Positions 1-7,296 are shown, numbered from the stretch's first letter. The stretch: 13,773 nt of DNA from Avimonoglobus sp965151315 (GCA_965151315.1 CBCTZG010000077.1:1-13773), one strand, 5' to 3'. Translations and numbers: made by a program. Notes: generated by a model not told the origin, from the letters alone.

Positions 1-44
1 GGAAAGGGTATTTTTTATGTATATTTTTATATTATTATATTAAC

Positions 45-327
45 TTAAATAAATTTTACGGCAGTTCCGTATGCAATAACTTCAGCAGCCCCCTGAACGA
101 TAGATGAAGTTCCAAATTTTACATTTACAACTGCATCAGCTCCTAATCGCTGTGCTTCCTCAATCATTCTTTGAATAGCAACATTTCTTGATTCATTACC
201 TACAAGCCCTTTAAAGCTGGCAGCAAAATCTCTTCCAATATGTTTGCTTTTGGACCATCGTTCCCTGAACAAGTCCTATCGTTTCAAGATTTTTCCCCGA
301 AATCTAATCTGTATTAACTATTATCAT
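45..327 (-). pseudogene. YbjQ/DUF74 family protein, disrupted by a stop and a frameshift
   Basis: The intact 3' part (272-45) encodes SKHIGRDFAASFKGLVGNE followed by a region rich in GADAVVNVKF and AEVIAYGTAV, typical of the small YbjQ (DUF74, putative heavy-metal-binding) family of about 100 residues that forms pentamers. Reading upstream restores the family N-terminus: a ribosome site GGAGAGG, ATG at 327-325, then MIIVNTD, a TAG stop at 306-304 where the family has an aromatic or similar residue, then ISGKNLETIGLVQGTMVQ. After this the frame shifts because the A-run at 251-248 (minus strand) has four A instead of the three needed. Two separate lesions make sequencing error less likely, but it remains possible. 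An internal ATG could start a 75-residue product but has no ribosome site. The family's biochemical role is not firmly known. Confidence 0.85.
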
Positions 328-418
328 AATTCCTCTCCTTATGAAGATATATACAATTTATCTCTACATTCTTTACAAATATTCATATTTATATTTTTCC
401 TTTGCAAATGTGAACTTA

Positions 419-1360
419 TCAATTTAATAGATATATAAAATATGCTGTATAGCCGATCAGGAAGATAATTCCTGCATATCTTCTTAGAGCTTTATTAATT
501 AGACAGAATACCAACAGCAATACACTTGCTCCGATACTTATAATTGTATCTATTATAAATGACGAAGCGAAAGGAATAGTTGTTATAAGTCCAGAAATTC
601 CGACAATAAATAATATATTAAAGATGTTACTTCCTACAATATTACCTATAGCAATATCAGCATTGCCTTTTTTAGCTGCAGTTACAGATGTGAATAATTC
701 AGGAAGAGATGTACCCAAGGCTACTACGGTAAGTCCGATGAACCTTTCGCTGGCACCGAAGAATCTTGCAATTTCAGTTGCTGAATTAACAGTAATCTGA
801 CTTCCGAAGATGATAACCACAACACCGATTACTGTAAGTATAATCAATCCTAAAATACCCTTAGGCTTTCTGTGATGTTCTTCCGGTAGGTCTTCTTCCA
901 CACTTTTCCCTCGCTTAGCCTGTCTAAACAGATAAATCATATATACCGCAAATAATCCTAAAAGTATAAGAGCATCAACAAATGTAATATTGCCATCCAA
1001 ACCTAACAACAAAAGCACTACTGTTATAGCTATCATAAAAGGAATTTCAACTTTAATTGTTCCTCTTGCAACCGCTATTGGAACCATCGTTGCCGTAATA
1101 CCGAGAATAATAAGGATGTTGAGAATGTTACTACCTACAATATTTCCTATTGTAATATCAGCACTTCCGCCTACAGATGATGAAATACTAACCGCTGCCT
1201 CAGGAGCACTTGTTCCCATGGCAACGATTGTAAGTCCTATAACTATCTGCGGAATTCCGAATCTTGTAGCAATTCCGGCCGCACCACTTACGAACCAGTC
1301 GGCACCCTTGATAAGCATGGCGAAACCTAATGCTAATAAAAGAAATTGAACAAATATCAT
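419..1360 (-). CDS. CaCA-family sodium/calcium (cation:cation) exchanger, YrbG-like
   Basis: This is an inner-membrane antiporter of 313 residues, the usual length for bacterial YrbG-type exchangers, and almost entirely hydrophobic. Both alpha repeats that form the ion path are present: GTSAPE at 49-54 with GNIVGSNILN at 72-81, and GTSLPE at 216-221 with GNIVGSNIFN at 239-248. The acidic residues of both motifs are intact. A charged loop (about 146-168) separates the two inverted halves. The start is ATG preceded by AGAAAGG at 8 bases. Transcription comes from 1561-1589 and passes through a yybP-ykoY Mn2+ riboswitch, so the transported ion is probably Mn2+ and/or Ca2+, with export the likely direction. 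The direction and ion are inference from the riboswitch; the family call is firm. Confidence 0.93.
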   Translation of the reverse strand: MIFVQFLLLALGFAMLIKGADWFVSGAAGIATRFGIPQIVIGLTIVAMGTSAPEAAVSISSSVGGSADITIGNIVGSNILNILIILGITATMVPIAVARGTIKVEIPFMIAITVVLLLLGLDGNITFVDALILLGLFAVYMIYLFRQAKRGKSVEEDLPEEHHRKPKGILGLIILTVIGVVVIIFGSQITVNSATEIARFFGASERFIGLTVVALGTSLPELFTSVTAAKKGNADIAIGNIVGSNIFNILFIVGISGLITTIPFASSFIIDTIISIGASVLLLVFCLINKALRRYAGIIFLIGYTAYFIYLLN

Positions 1361-1375
1361 AATTCAAACCTTTCT

Positions 1376-1450
1376 AAAAAACGAGACCTCCACATAATTT
1401 CAATTAAATTCCACTTTGGGAAATAAAACTGAAATTATGTAAAAGTCTCG
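1376..1450 (-). terminator. Riboswitch-controlled intrinsic terminator in the exchanger leader
   Basis: On the minus strand CGAGAC pairs with GTCTCG, the next four bases (TTTT with GGAG) can pair with G-U help, and ACATAATTTCA pairs perfectly with TGAAATTATGT, giving a stem of about 21 pairs followed by six T (1381-1376). The 5' arm is the same sequence (GCGAGACTTTTACA) that closes helix P1 of the aptamer, so the two structures exclude each other. Ligand binding should therefore favour readthrough. Confidence 0.85.
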
Positions 1451-1540
1451 CTAATTATTTATTGACCGGGCTTTTATGCCGCGTTGACGATCTAATAAAC
1501 ATAAACTCGCGTTTATGCAAGCTACTCCCCTTTACAAGGT
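1438..1540 (-). promoter_or_regulatory. yybP-ykoY manganese riboswitch aptamer
   Basis: The minus strand shows the family's hallmark blocks in order: TGTAAAGGGGAGTAGC at the 5' side, a perfect hairpin CATAAAC-GCGA-GTTTATG, the conserved internal-loop block GATCGTCAACGCGG, the second block GCCCGGTCAATAAAT, and the closing GCGAGACTTTTACA. P1 forms between TGTAAA and TTTACA. The yybP-ykoY class binds Mn2+ and commonly controls cation transporters (MntP, TerC, P-type ATPases, exchangers). The downstream gene is a CaCA exchanger, which fits. With the terminator at 1376-1450 the logic reads as an ON switch at high Mn2+. Confidence 0.92.
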
Positions 1541-1560
1541 CATATTTATATTACATTTAT

Positions 1561-1589
1561 AAATTAAAGCAATTATAAATATATGTCAA
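1561..1589 (-). promoter_or_regulatory. Probable sigma-A promoter for the riboswitch-exchanger transcript
   Basis: On the minus strand a perfect -35 TTGACA (1589-1584) is followed after 17 bases by TAATTT (1566-1561). The start site would fall near 1554, about 14 bases before the aptamer. A 10-bp palindrome (1597-1630) lies just upstream. Confidence 0.55.
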
Positions 1590-1596
1590 TGCAATA

Positions 1597-1630
1597 AGTC
1601 ATATACAACATAAATAATATGTATATGACT
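1597..1630. repeat. Perfect 10-bp inverted repeat upstream of the exchanger promoter
   Basis: AGTCATATAC (1597-1606) and GTATATGACT (1621-1630) are exact inverted copies separated by 14 bases. The pair lies 7 bases upstream of the TTGACA -35 element. It may be a protein-binding site or simply a hairpin; neither strand has a T-run that would make it a terminator. Confidence 0.6.
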
Positions 1631-1649
1631 TAAATGCATACACACACCA

Positions 1650-1682
1650 AATGGATAAGTGCCCGTTACTCACTTATCCATT
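1650..1682 (-). terminator. Hairpin after the GNAT gene, probable terminator
   Basis: AATGGATAAGTG (1650-1661) and CACTTATCCATT (1671-1682) form a perfect 12-bp stem with a 9-base loop. It begins 37 bases after the stop codon of the carbamate kinase/GNAT operon. The T-tract on the minus strand is short (TTT then GG), so termination may be weak. Confidence 0.55.
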
Positions 1683-1718
1683 AATATGTAAAATCACATG
1701 CAAAAATGTAATTTAATA

Positions 1719-2219
1719 TTACTTAAGAACCTTCTCCATGGAAGTATACTGTGGAACCATGCCGAAATCCTTATAAAATTCTAAAGCTCCGGGATTTAAC
1801 TCCCATACATGGAGTTCGATATTGTAGCATCCGCACTCTTTTGCGTAATCCTCAGCATACTGCATAAGTGCCTTTCCAACTCCCATTCTTCTTGCTTCAG
1901 CATCCACGCATACATCATCATAGTAAGCATATTTTCTGTCAGACATTTTCTGGTCGTCCTTAAACTCACCAATCTGAAGGAATACGTAACCGAGAATCGG
2001 CTCACCCTTTCTGTCTTCTTTCTGAGCAACAAATATAGGAGCATCTTTATTTGCTATAATTCCTTCAATCTGCTCAGGAGTATATTTTGTGATATTTCTC
2101 TTGAAAATATCAGGTCTTTTTGATGAATGTACATAATTTGCCTGATGAAGAAGTCTTATTAATTCAGGGATATCTTCATTTACAGCTTTTCTTATAATCA
2201 TATGCCGCCAGTCTTTCAT
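1719..2219 (-). CDS. GNAT-family N-acetyltransferase
   Basis: This 166-residue protein is a single GNAT domain that should transfer an acetyl group from acetyl-CoA to an amine; the substrate cannot be told. The acetyl-CoA motif A is clear at about 101-130: DDVCVDAEARRMGVGKALMQ, with R-R-M-G-V-G matching the (Q/R)xxGx(G/A) pyrophosphate loop. The C-terminal part ELHVWELNPGALEFYKDFGM (135-154) is the usual motif B. The upstream ATG starts 4 bases after the stop of the carbamate kinase gene and has no ribosome site of its own, which suggests translational coupling. A second ATG (2201, MIIRKAVNED) matches the usual GNAT N-terminus and could be the true start. Operon partner of the kinase; the functional link is unknown. 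Confidence 0.88.
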   Translation of the reverse strand: MKDWRHMIIRKAVNEDIPELIRLLHQANYVHSSKRPDIFKRNITKYTPEQIEGIIANKDAPIFVAQKEDRKGEPILGYVFLQIGEFKDDQKMSDRKYAYYDDVCVDAEARRMGVGKALMQYAEDYAKECGCYNIELHVWELNPGALEFYKDFGMVPQYTSMEKVLK

Positions 2220-2223
2220 AATA

Positions 2224-3156
2224 TCATTTTACAATCTTAGTCCCAGTTCTGCCCTCAAGTGCATTCTTTGCATCGCTTAGAGCACAGATATATGCAATTC
2301 CATTTTCCACGCTTGTAACAAAATCTATACACGCAGTAACCTTAGGAAGCATGCTTCCCTTTGCAAACTGCTCTTCTTCGATATATTTTGCAGCTTCACC
2401 AACTGTCATGCAGTCTAATTTTTCTTCATTTTCTTTGCCGTAGTTAAGGCATACCTTATCAACAGCTGTAAGAATCATAAGAACATCTGCATTGAGCTCC
2501 TTTGCAAGAAGTGATGCTGACTTATCCTTATCGATAACAGCCATAACACCCTTAGGTCCTTTTTTAGTTCTTATAATAGGTATACCGCCACCACCTACAG
2601 TAATAACGATATTTCCAAGGTCACTTAACTGCTTTACAGTAGGAAGTTCCACGATTTCCTTTGGACTAGGTGAAGCTACAACTCTTCTGTATCCACGTCC
2701 TGCATCCTCAACATAAATGGCACCGTGAGAAGCTGCTAAATCTTCAGCCTCTTCCTTTGTATAAAATCTTCCAATCGGCTTTGTAGGATTGTTAAATGCT
2801 TCATCCTTTTCATCTACAATAACCTGTGTGATTATTGTAGAAACATTTTTATTAATATGTCTTATTTCAAGTTCGTATCCGATTGCCTGCTGAAGGTGAT
2901 AGCCAATGTATCCCTGAGACATGGCTCCACACTCAGGGTACGGCATCATAGGAATCTTTTCGTCCTCTGAAGATGCGAGTTCCATAGCCAAATGTATCAT
3001 GCCTACTTGAGGTCCGTTACCATGGACTATGATTACTTCATTTCCCTGCTCAACGATATCCACTATTGCTCTGGAAGTGTCCTTAACAAGCTCCAACTGC
3101 TTTGTAGGTGTGTTGCCAAGTGCATTTCCACCGAGCGCCAATACAATCCTGCTCAC
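2224..3156 (-). CDS. arcC: Carbamate kinase
   Basis: It catalyses the reversible reaction carbamoyl phosphate + ADP = ATP + NH3 + CO2 in the cytoplasm, the ATP-yielding last step of arginine deiminase and related pathways. Its 310 residues match the family length. Visible amino-acid-kinase motifs are LALGGNALG (6-14), HGNGPQVG (45-52), TVGGGGIP (186-193), IDKDKSASLLA (208-218) and GSMLPKV (267-273). The start is GTG preceded by AAAGGAAAGGA at a suitable distance. The arginine deiminase and ornithine carbamoyltransferase genes usually found beside arcC are not in the window; the partner is a GNAT gene 4 bases downstream. The carbamoyl phosphate source is therefore unknown (purine, allantoin, agmatine or citrulline breakdown are possible). 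Confidence 0.95.
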   Translation of the reverse strand: MSRIVLALGGNALGNTPTKQLELVKDTSRAIVDIVEQGNEVIIVHGNGPQVGMIHLAMELASSEDEKIPMMPYPECGAMSQGYIGYHLQQAIGYELEIRHINKNVSTIITQVIVDEKDEAFNNPTKPIGRFYTKEEAEDLAASHGAIYVEDAGRGYRRVVASPSPKEIVELPTVKQLSDLGNIVITVGGGGIPIIRTKKGPKGVMAVIDKDKSASLLAKELNADVLMILTAVDKVCLNYGKENEEKLDCMTVGEAAKYIEEEQFAKGSMLPKVTACIDFVTSVENGIAYICALSDAKNALEGRTGTKIVK

Positions 3157-3225
3157 TGCTGTTTCCTTTCCTTTGCCGTATAACTTATATTCTTATTCCA
3201 ATATGGTATTATTTAGCATACTTAG

Positions 3226-3253
3226 TTTATACTTAGATTGCATTTTTTCGCAA
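3226..3253 (-). promoter_or_regulatory. Candidate promoter for the arcC-GNAT operon
   Basis: On the minus strand TTGCGA (3253-3248) and TATAAA (3231-3226) are separated by 16 bases, 70 bases before the GTG start. The match is moderate and the region is AT-rich, so chance is possible. Confidence 0.4.
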
Positions 3254-3441
3254 GCCTTACAGTTGTATTATTATAAAAACATTTACAATAAACCCTTTCG
3301 ACATTTCTTTTATGTAAAAATCATATTTTCGTAAATTGCAATATCTTTAATCGGCCTATCTCAAATACGATTCTAATGTAACCGATCCAATTTGAATTTT
3401 TTAAAAAAATTATACAATATTAAAATCACTTATATATAATT
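3254..3441. other. AT-rich intergenic stretch without recognisable gene
   Basis: Between the candidate arcC promoter and the hairpin at 3442 I see no ORF with a ribosome site, no RNA gene and no repeat. It is very AT-rich, like the other spacers in the left part. Confidence 0.5.
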
Positions 3442-3470
3442 AAACCTCTGTATATACAGAGGTTTTTGTA
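3442..3470. terminator. Palindromic terminator after the glucanase gene
   Basis: The stem AAACCTCTGTATATACAGAGGTTT is self-complementary. It sits about 85 bases past the stop of the minus-strand glucanase gene. On the plus strand it is followed by more T, and on the minus strand the T-run is part of the stem (TTTAATT follows), so it may work in both directions. No plus-strand gene reads into it. Confidence 0.6.
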
Positions 3471-3550
3471 TTATTAACTTAATAATTCTATGACTTTATA
3501 ACCATCTAATAAATATCACAACATTATATAATCAAATTATAGCTGACGTC

Positions 3551-4876
3551 TCAAATCCACCCATTTTTCTTACATCTCCTGTAATCCCACGCATTTTTCC
3601 AATGCATATTTGTGGGGTGATTATTATCATTTGCAATCTTATAATTCCAATATATGTTCCCCGCCGAAATATTCCATGCATCTGTTTGGAGTTTATAAAT
3701 TTGTCTATATCTCTTCCTTTTTTCCTTATTTACCAATCTTCTTACAGATTCATTATTTTCATATGCAATAAGAAATTTTCTTTCACTATAATTTGTACCA
3801 AGAATATGATTAACTCTATCTCTGCAAAAATATATTGCGTCATTGGCATATGAGACGCTTATACACCATTCGCCTATTATTAATGGTGTATATATACTTG
3901 CTAATTTTATCCTCAACTTCTCAATGGCAATATAAATCTTGTGATAAATCATTGACTTATATGGGATAATATTGCTTACAGACTGCATATAATCATCATT
4001 GGATTTAGTTTTATCATATTTATTCACACATTTGAACGGATTTAATATATTTATAACCGATAAAAATTGTTTGTTGTGAAATGGGATAAAACTTTCCATT
4101 GCAGAAAGATAAAAATGTGAGTCTAAATAAACATTTTTCATATTATTGCTTACAAAAAAATCTCTCCAGGCTTCTAACCTAAAACCATCATGAAATATAA
4201 CAGCTTTACTAACAGGCATATACTCCCTTATGGCCTTATAAGCATTAATATAAAACCTTTTAAGAAACGAAATAGGTATTCCGGAAGATCCATATGCTTC
4301 TTTTTTATCTTTTGCTCTGTTTTTAGTAGGAGATGTGGCAAATGCCAATTGACCAATAGGTTCATTTAATACCTCTATGCCAAACAATGCCTTTCTTTTA
4401 CCGTACCGTTTTGCCAGCCTTCTTAAAACAGATATTACAAACGAAACCTCTTTAGGGTTCTTATGAAACTTACAAACACCCATTATTCCTCCGTTATCAT
4501 ATCCGTTCTGCCCAAAAGGTGCAGTATGAAGATCTATAATAATCTTAAGCTTATATTTTTTTGCCCAATCAAATGCTTTGTCCAAATATTCGACACATCC
4601 GATAAATGGTTTTCTATCACCAAATATAAAATACGGAACAGGAATTCTTACCATGTTTAGACCATATTTTCCACTTATTATTTTAAAATCTTTCTCTGTA
4701 ATAAAAGTTTCTCGGTGTTTTGTTAATCTTTCCTTTAATTCATTTTGATTTAATTCTCTTGCAAGCCATGTTTCATCTTCTGCATATGTATTTTTAAATG
4801 GCATTTCATCTATCCATTTCTCGAGAACAAGCCACCCCCCAAGATTAACACCTTTTATTTTTTTTATTTGCTTCAT
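3551..4876 (-). CDS. GH5-family (GH5_9-like) exo-beta-1,3-glucanase-type glycoside hydrolase
   Basis: Predicted retaining beta-glucosidase/glucanase of 441 residues with a TIM-barrel fold. The opening KGVNLGGWLVLEKW (8-21) is the signature of the exo-1,3-glucanase branch of GH5 (GH5_9). Further marks are NMVRIPVPYF, IIIDLHTAPFGQNG (112-125), the acid/base Glu in EVLNEP (E172) and the nucleophile Glu in IIGEWCIS (E336). No signal peptide or membrane segment is visible, so it should act in the cytoplasm, presumably on imported oligosaccharides. I chose the ATG at 4876 because GGTGG lies 5 bases before it; an in-frame ATG 33 bases upstream (4909) has no ribosome site. It is a single-gene unit, very AT-rich, and its basic, Lys/Asn/Tyr-rich composition differs from the neighbours. 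Exact substrate is uncertain. Confidence 0.85.
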   Translation of the reverse strand: MKQIKKIKGVNLGGWLVLEKWIDEMPFKNTYAEDETWLARELNQNELKERLTKHRETFITEKDFKIISGKYGLNMVRIPVPYFIFGDRKPFIGCVEYLDKAFDWAKKYKLKIIIDLHTAPFGQNGYDNGGIMGVCKFHKNPKEVSFVISVLRRLAKRYGKRKALFGIEVLNEPIGQLAFATSPTKNRAKDKKEAYGSSGIPISFLKRFYINAYKAIREYMPVSKAVIFHDGFRLEAWRDFFVSNNMKNVYLDSHFYLSAMESFIPFHNKQFLSVINILNPFKCVNKYDKTKSNDDYMQSVSNIIPYKSMIYHKIYIAIEKLRIKLASIYTPLIIGEWCISVSYANDAIYFCRDRVNHILGTNYSERKFLIAYENNESVRRLVNKEKRKRYRQIYKLQTDAWNISAGNIYWNYKIANDNNHPTNMHWKNAWDYRRCKKNGWI

Positions 4877-4929
4877 ATGTTCCACCATCCTGAAGAATAT
4901 TAAAGTCATAAATATCTGTAATATATATG

Positions 4930-4958
4930 ATTATACGATTATAATCCGTAAACCATAA
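4930..4958 (-). promoter_or_regulatory. Candidate promoter for the glucanase gene
   Basis: On the minus strand TTATGG (4958-4953) and TATAAT (4935-4930) are separated by 17 bases, with the start near 4923 and the chosen ATG at 4876. A second TATAAT (4943-4938) lies just upstream and could be used instead. Confidence 0.5.
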
Positions 4959-4968
4959 TTAAGGCATT

Positions 4969-5025
4969 AAAAAACAGCTACAAACTCTACATATTTTGAA
5001 AGAATAAATGTATAGTTTGCAGCTA
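4969..5025 (-). terminator. Intrinsic terminator of the desulfoferrodoxin gene
   Basis: On the minus strand AGCTGCAAACTATACAT pairs with ATGTAGAGTTTGTAGCT (two mismatches), with a 15-base loop, followed by six T (4974-4969). It begins about 35 bases after the stop codon. Confidence 0.85.
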
Positions 5026-5058
5026 TATAAAAATATATTATTTTAAATCATTTTATAA

Positions 5059-5430
5059 TTAAAGTTCTGTTTTCCAAAGTCCATGAAGATTGCAATATGC
5101 ATATGCACCTAAAACTTCGTCACCATCACAGATAGCGAATGTAGCCTTTGGCTCTTCACCTGGGTTAAGAACTACTCTCTGGTTACCGTGCTTTGTTACA
5201 AGAGCAACCCATTCGATATAATGCTTTTCTTCCATTGGATGTAAAACTGTGCCAACAGTAACATTAACCTTATTGCCATCAACTTCAATAACAGGTAAAT
5301 GCTTTTCTACTGATGCCTCTACTGTATTAGGGATTAATTCCTTCATAGGCTCGCCACAACATGAAACAGTAGCGCCACCCTTAACCTCAGCCATCATTCT
5401 TCCACAATGCTCACATACATAAAACTTCAT
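5059..5430 (-). CDS. dfx: Desulfoferrodoxin (two-iron superoxide reductase)
   Basis: This enzyme reduces superoxide to hydrogen peroxide in the cytoplasm of anaerobes without making O2. At 123 residues it has the full two-domain form. The N-terminal desulforedoxin FeS4 site is C6-x2-C9 with the pair C24-C25. The catalytic FeN4S centre has all ligands: H44 in the EKH motif (E42-K43-H44, K43 being the conserved catalytic lysine), H64 and H70 in HPMEEKHYIEW, and C113 with H116 in CNLHGLW. The start is preceded by AAGGGGGA, a strong ribosome site. It is a single-gene transcript with its own promoter (5543-5551), a leader carrying a long hairpin (5468-5522) and a strong terminator. Electrons usually come from rubredoxin; no rubredoxin gene is in the window. 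Confidence 0.96.
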   Translation of the reverse strand: MKFYVCEHCGRMMAEVKGGATVSCCGEPMKELIPNTVEASVEKHLPVIEVDGNKVNVTVGTVLHPMEEKHYIEWVALVTKHGNQRVVLNPGEEPKATFAICDGDEVLGAYAYCNLHGLWKTEL

Positions 5431-5467
5431 AATATTTATCCCCCTTAGATTATTAAATGTACAATCA

Positions 5468-5522
5468 ATATGACCTGAATATATTAAAAAGCCTACTTAA
5501 TATCTCAAAATACAGGTCATAT
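5468..5522 (-). promoter_or_regulatory. Long hairpin in the desulfoferrodoxin leader
   Basis: ATATGACCTG (5468-5477) and CAGGTCATAT (5513-5522) are perfect inverted copies; inside the loop ATATTAA (5481-5487) and TTAATAT (5497-5503) also pair. The structure starts about 14 bases after the predicted start site and ends 38 bases before the ATG. No T-run follows, so it is not an obvious terminator. It could be an operator, an mRNA-stabilising stem or a cis-regulatory RNA. Confidence 0.55.
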
Positions 5523-5542
5523 CCTTGTCTTAGATATTACTA

Positions 5543-5551
5543 ATTATAACA
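5543..5551 (-). promoter_or_regulatory. Extended -10 promoter of the desulfoferrodoxin gene
   Basis: The minus strand reads TGTTATAAT, a perfect TATAAT (5548-5543) with the TGn extension. No good -35 element is seen, which is common for extended -10 promoters. Confidence 0.5.
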
Positions 5552-5661
5552 ACTTTAAAAGTAAATTTATAGTTTTTATTCTTGTTTACACGGCTATAAT
5601 ACAATAATCATTCCTATTATTCTATGGACAAATTTGTATTTGTGTATATTTAATTGTGCAA

Positions 5662-5692
5662 TACTGTATTGTATCAAATACAAAATGCAGTA
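5662..5692. repeat. Imperfect inverted repeat beside the symporter terminator
   Basis: TACTGTATTGTAT pairs with ATACAAAATGCAGTA apart from a two-base bulge and one wobble. It lies 3 bases beyond the T-tract of the terminator at 5696-5747. Its role is unknown; it may be a second, weaker hairpin of the same read-out end. Confidence 0.4.
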
Positions 5693-5695
5693 TAC

Positions 5696-5747
5696 AAAAA
5701 AGACGGGTCTGAATTCATATCACGAACATTTTCAAACCCGTCTTTAT
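5696..5747 (-). terminator. Intrinsic terminator of the amino-acid symporter gene
   Basis: On the minus strand AAAGACGGGT pairs with ACCCGTCTTT around a loop of about 26 bases, followed by a run of six T (5701-5696) that the stem partly uses. It starts about 50 bases after the symporter stop codon. Confidence 0.85.
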
Positions 5748-5798
5748 GTATTAAATTATATCTGATTTAAATTATATCTAATTTTTTGATTCAGAAAA

Positions 5799-7235
5799 TT
5801 ATTGTTCACTCGGAACGTTTTCCTCTTCCCAGCAGTCTGTCTTACCCTTCAGGCCGACATCTTTACTGCAGAAGTATGTCTTATCACCAAGTCGTTCTTT
5901 TTTATTCAGATCCTTAAGGGTTCTGAACACCTGTCTTGATAATATAAACAATACAGGAATATTAATTATGGCCATAAGCCCCATACATACGTCAGAAATA
6001 TCCCAGAGGAGTCCTACCTCTAAGCCTGATCCTAAGAATATAATGCCCGCACATACAAGTCTGAAGAAAATCATGAACTTTCTGCTTGGTTCCTTCTTTC
6101 CATTTAAATATGTAAGAAGGTTATCACAATAGAAACAGTTTCCGAGTAATGTTGTAAATGCAAATAAGCACATTGCAATTACTATAAAGTATGGACCAAA
6201 TGTTCCAAGTGACTGTTCAAGAGCCATCTGAACATAAGGTGCACCCTTGATGTCAGGTGTTGGAACGATTCCTGAACTCATACACATCATAGCTGTTGCA
6301 GTACATAAGATAAGTGTATCGATGAATACTGATAACATCTGAATAAGTCCCTGCTTTGCAGGATGTGAAGTATCAGCCGCTGCAGCAGCATTTGGTGCAG
6401 AACCGATACCGGCTTCATTTGAATAAAGACCTCTTTTGATCCCCTGCATTAAAACAGATGCACCAAATCCGGCAAATATTGCCTTAAAGTTAAATGCCTC
6501 TGCAAAAATAGTTCCGAATACCATTGGTAAATTTCCTGCATTTAAAATGATTACAAGAATAGAAATACCAACATAAGCGATACCCATAGTAGGAACGATT
6601 TTTGATGTTACCTTTACAATTCTCTTCTCACCACCGAGAAGGCACCATCCTGCAACGATTGCTAAAATTCCACCGATTACCCATGGTGTAATGTCAGCAT
6701 TGTAGAATGGGAAAATTGCAAATGTTGTCTGAAGGTTGTATGAAGCAAGCATGTTGAAACCAAATGCATATGTAAGAAGCATTGCAATACAGAATAATAC
6801 CGCAAGCACCTTGAAGTTAAGTGCCTTCTCAATATAATATGCCGGTCCACCGATGAACTTACCTTCCTTACCCTTAACCTTGTAAATCTGGGCAAGTGTA
6901 CTTTCAGCAAATGCTGAAGCACCACCAATAAATGCTATAATCCACATCCAGAATACACTTCCGTATCCGCCGACACAGATAGCAACAGAAACACCGATAA
7001 TGTTACCTGTACCTACTCTTGATGCAGTAGACACCATAAGGGCCTGGAAACCCGATACGGAATTTTCCTTGTGATTTTTTGGTTTTTCTTTTAAATACTT
7101 AATCGCCTTGCCAAAGAGTCTGAACTGAGGGAACTTTGATGCAACCGTAAAATATATTCCGGCTGCCAGTAACATAATAATCAGTATCCAGTCATACATT
7201 GCAGAGCTTATCGCACTAATAATATTGCTGATCAT
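5799..7235 (-). CDS. Sodium:alanine/glycine symporter, AGCS family (AlsT-like)
   Basis: This 478-residue inner-membrane carrier imports small neutral amino acids (alanine, glycine, in some members glutamine) with Na+ or H+. Family signatures are GTGNIIGVSVAICVGG (75-90), KFIGGPAYYIEKAL (126-139) and the highly conserved RGLYSNEAGIGSAPNAAAA (268-286). Roughly ten hydrophobic segments are visible and the length matches the family. The C-terminal tail from about 445 is hydrophilic and ends in an acidic stretch. The ATG is preceded by GAGAGGAGAG. It has its own promoter (7268-7296) and terminator (5696-5747), so it is a single-gene unit, divergent from the flavin reductase gene. Substrate within the family is not decided by sequence alone. 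Confidence 0.95.
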   Translation of the reverse strand: MISNIISAISSAMYDWILIIMLLAAGIYFTVASKFPQFRLFGKAIKYLKEKPKNHKENSVSGFQALMVSTASRVGTGNIIGVSVAICVGGYGSVFWMWIIAFIGGASAFAESTLAQIYKVKGKEGKFIGGPAYYIEKALNFKVLAVLFCIAMLLTYAFGFNMLASYNLQTTFAIFPFYNADITPWVIGGILAIVAGWCLLGGEKRIVKVTSKIVPTMGIAYVGISILVIILNAGNLPMVFGTIFAEAFNFKAIFAGFGASVLMQGIKRGLYSNEAGIGSAPNAAAAADTSHPAKQGLIQMLSVFIDTLILCTATAMMCMSSGIVPTPDIKGAPYVQMALEQSLGTFGPYFIVIAMCLFAFTTLLGNCFYCDNLLTYLNGKKEPSRKFMIFFRLVCAGIIFLGSGLEVGLLWDISDVCMGLMAIINIPVLFILSRQVFRTLKDLNKKERLGDKTYFCSKDVGLKGKTDCWEEENVPSEQ

Positions 7236-7267
7236 GGAAATTCTCTCCTCTCTTAATAAACTTGACT

Positions 7268-7296
7268 ATAATATCATTTTTACACTTTTTTTACAA
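7268..7296 (-). promoter_or_regulatory. Promoter of the AGCS symporter gene
   Basis: On the minus strand TTGTAA (7296-7291) and TATTAT (7273-7268) are separated by exactly 17 bases, within an A-rich spacer, 32 bases before the ATG. Confidence 0.6.

Noticed and set aside
990..1349. Plus-strand 119-codon frame opposite the exchanger
   Set aside because: Antisense shadow of a clearly conserved membrane protein; its hydrophobic look follows from the opposite strand.
3442..3470. Palindrome considered as a regulator operator for the arcC promoter
   Set aside because: It lies almost 200 bases upstream of the candidate promoter and just after the glucanase stop, which fits a terminator better.
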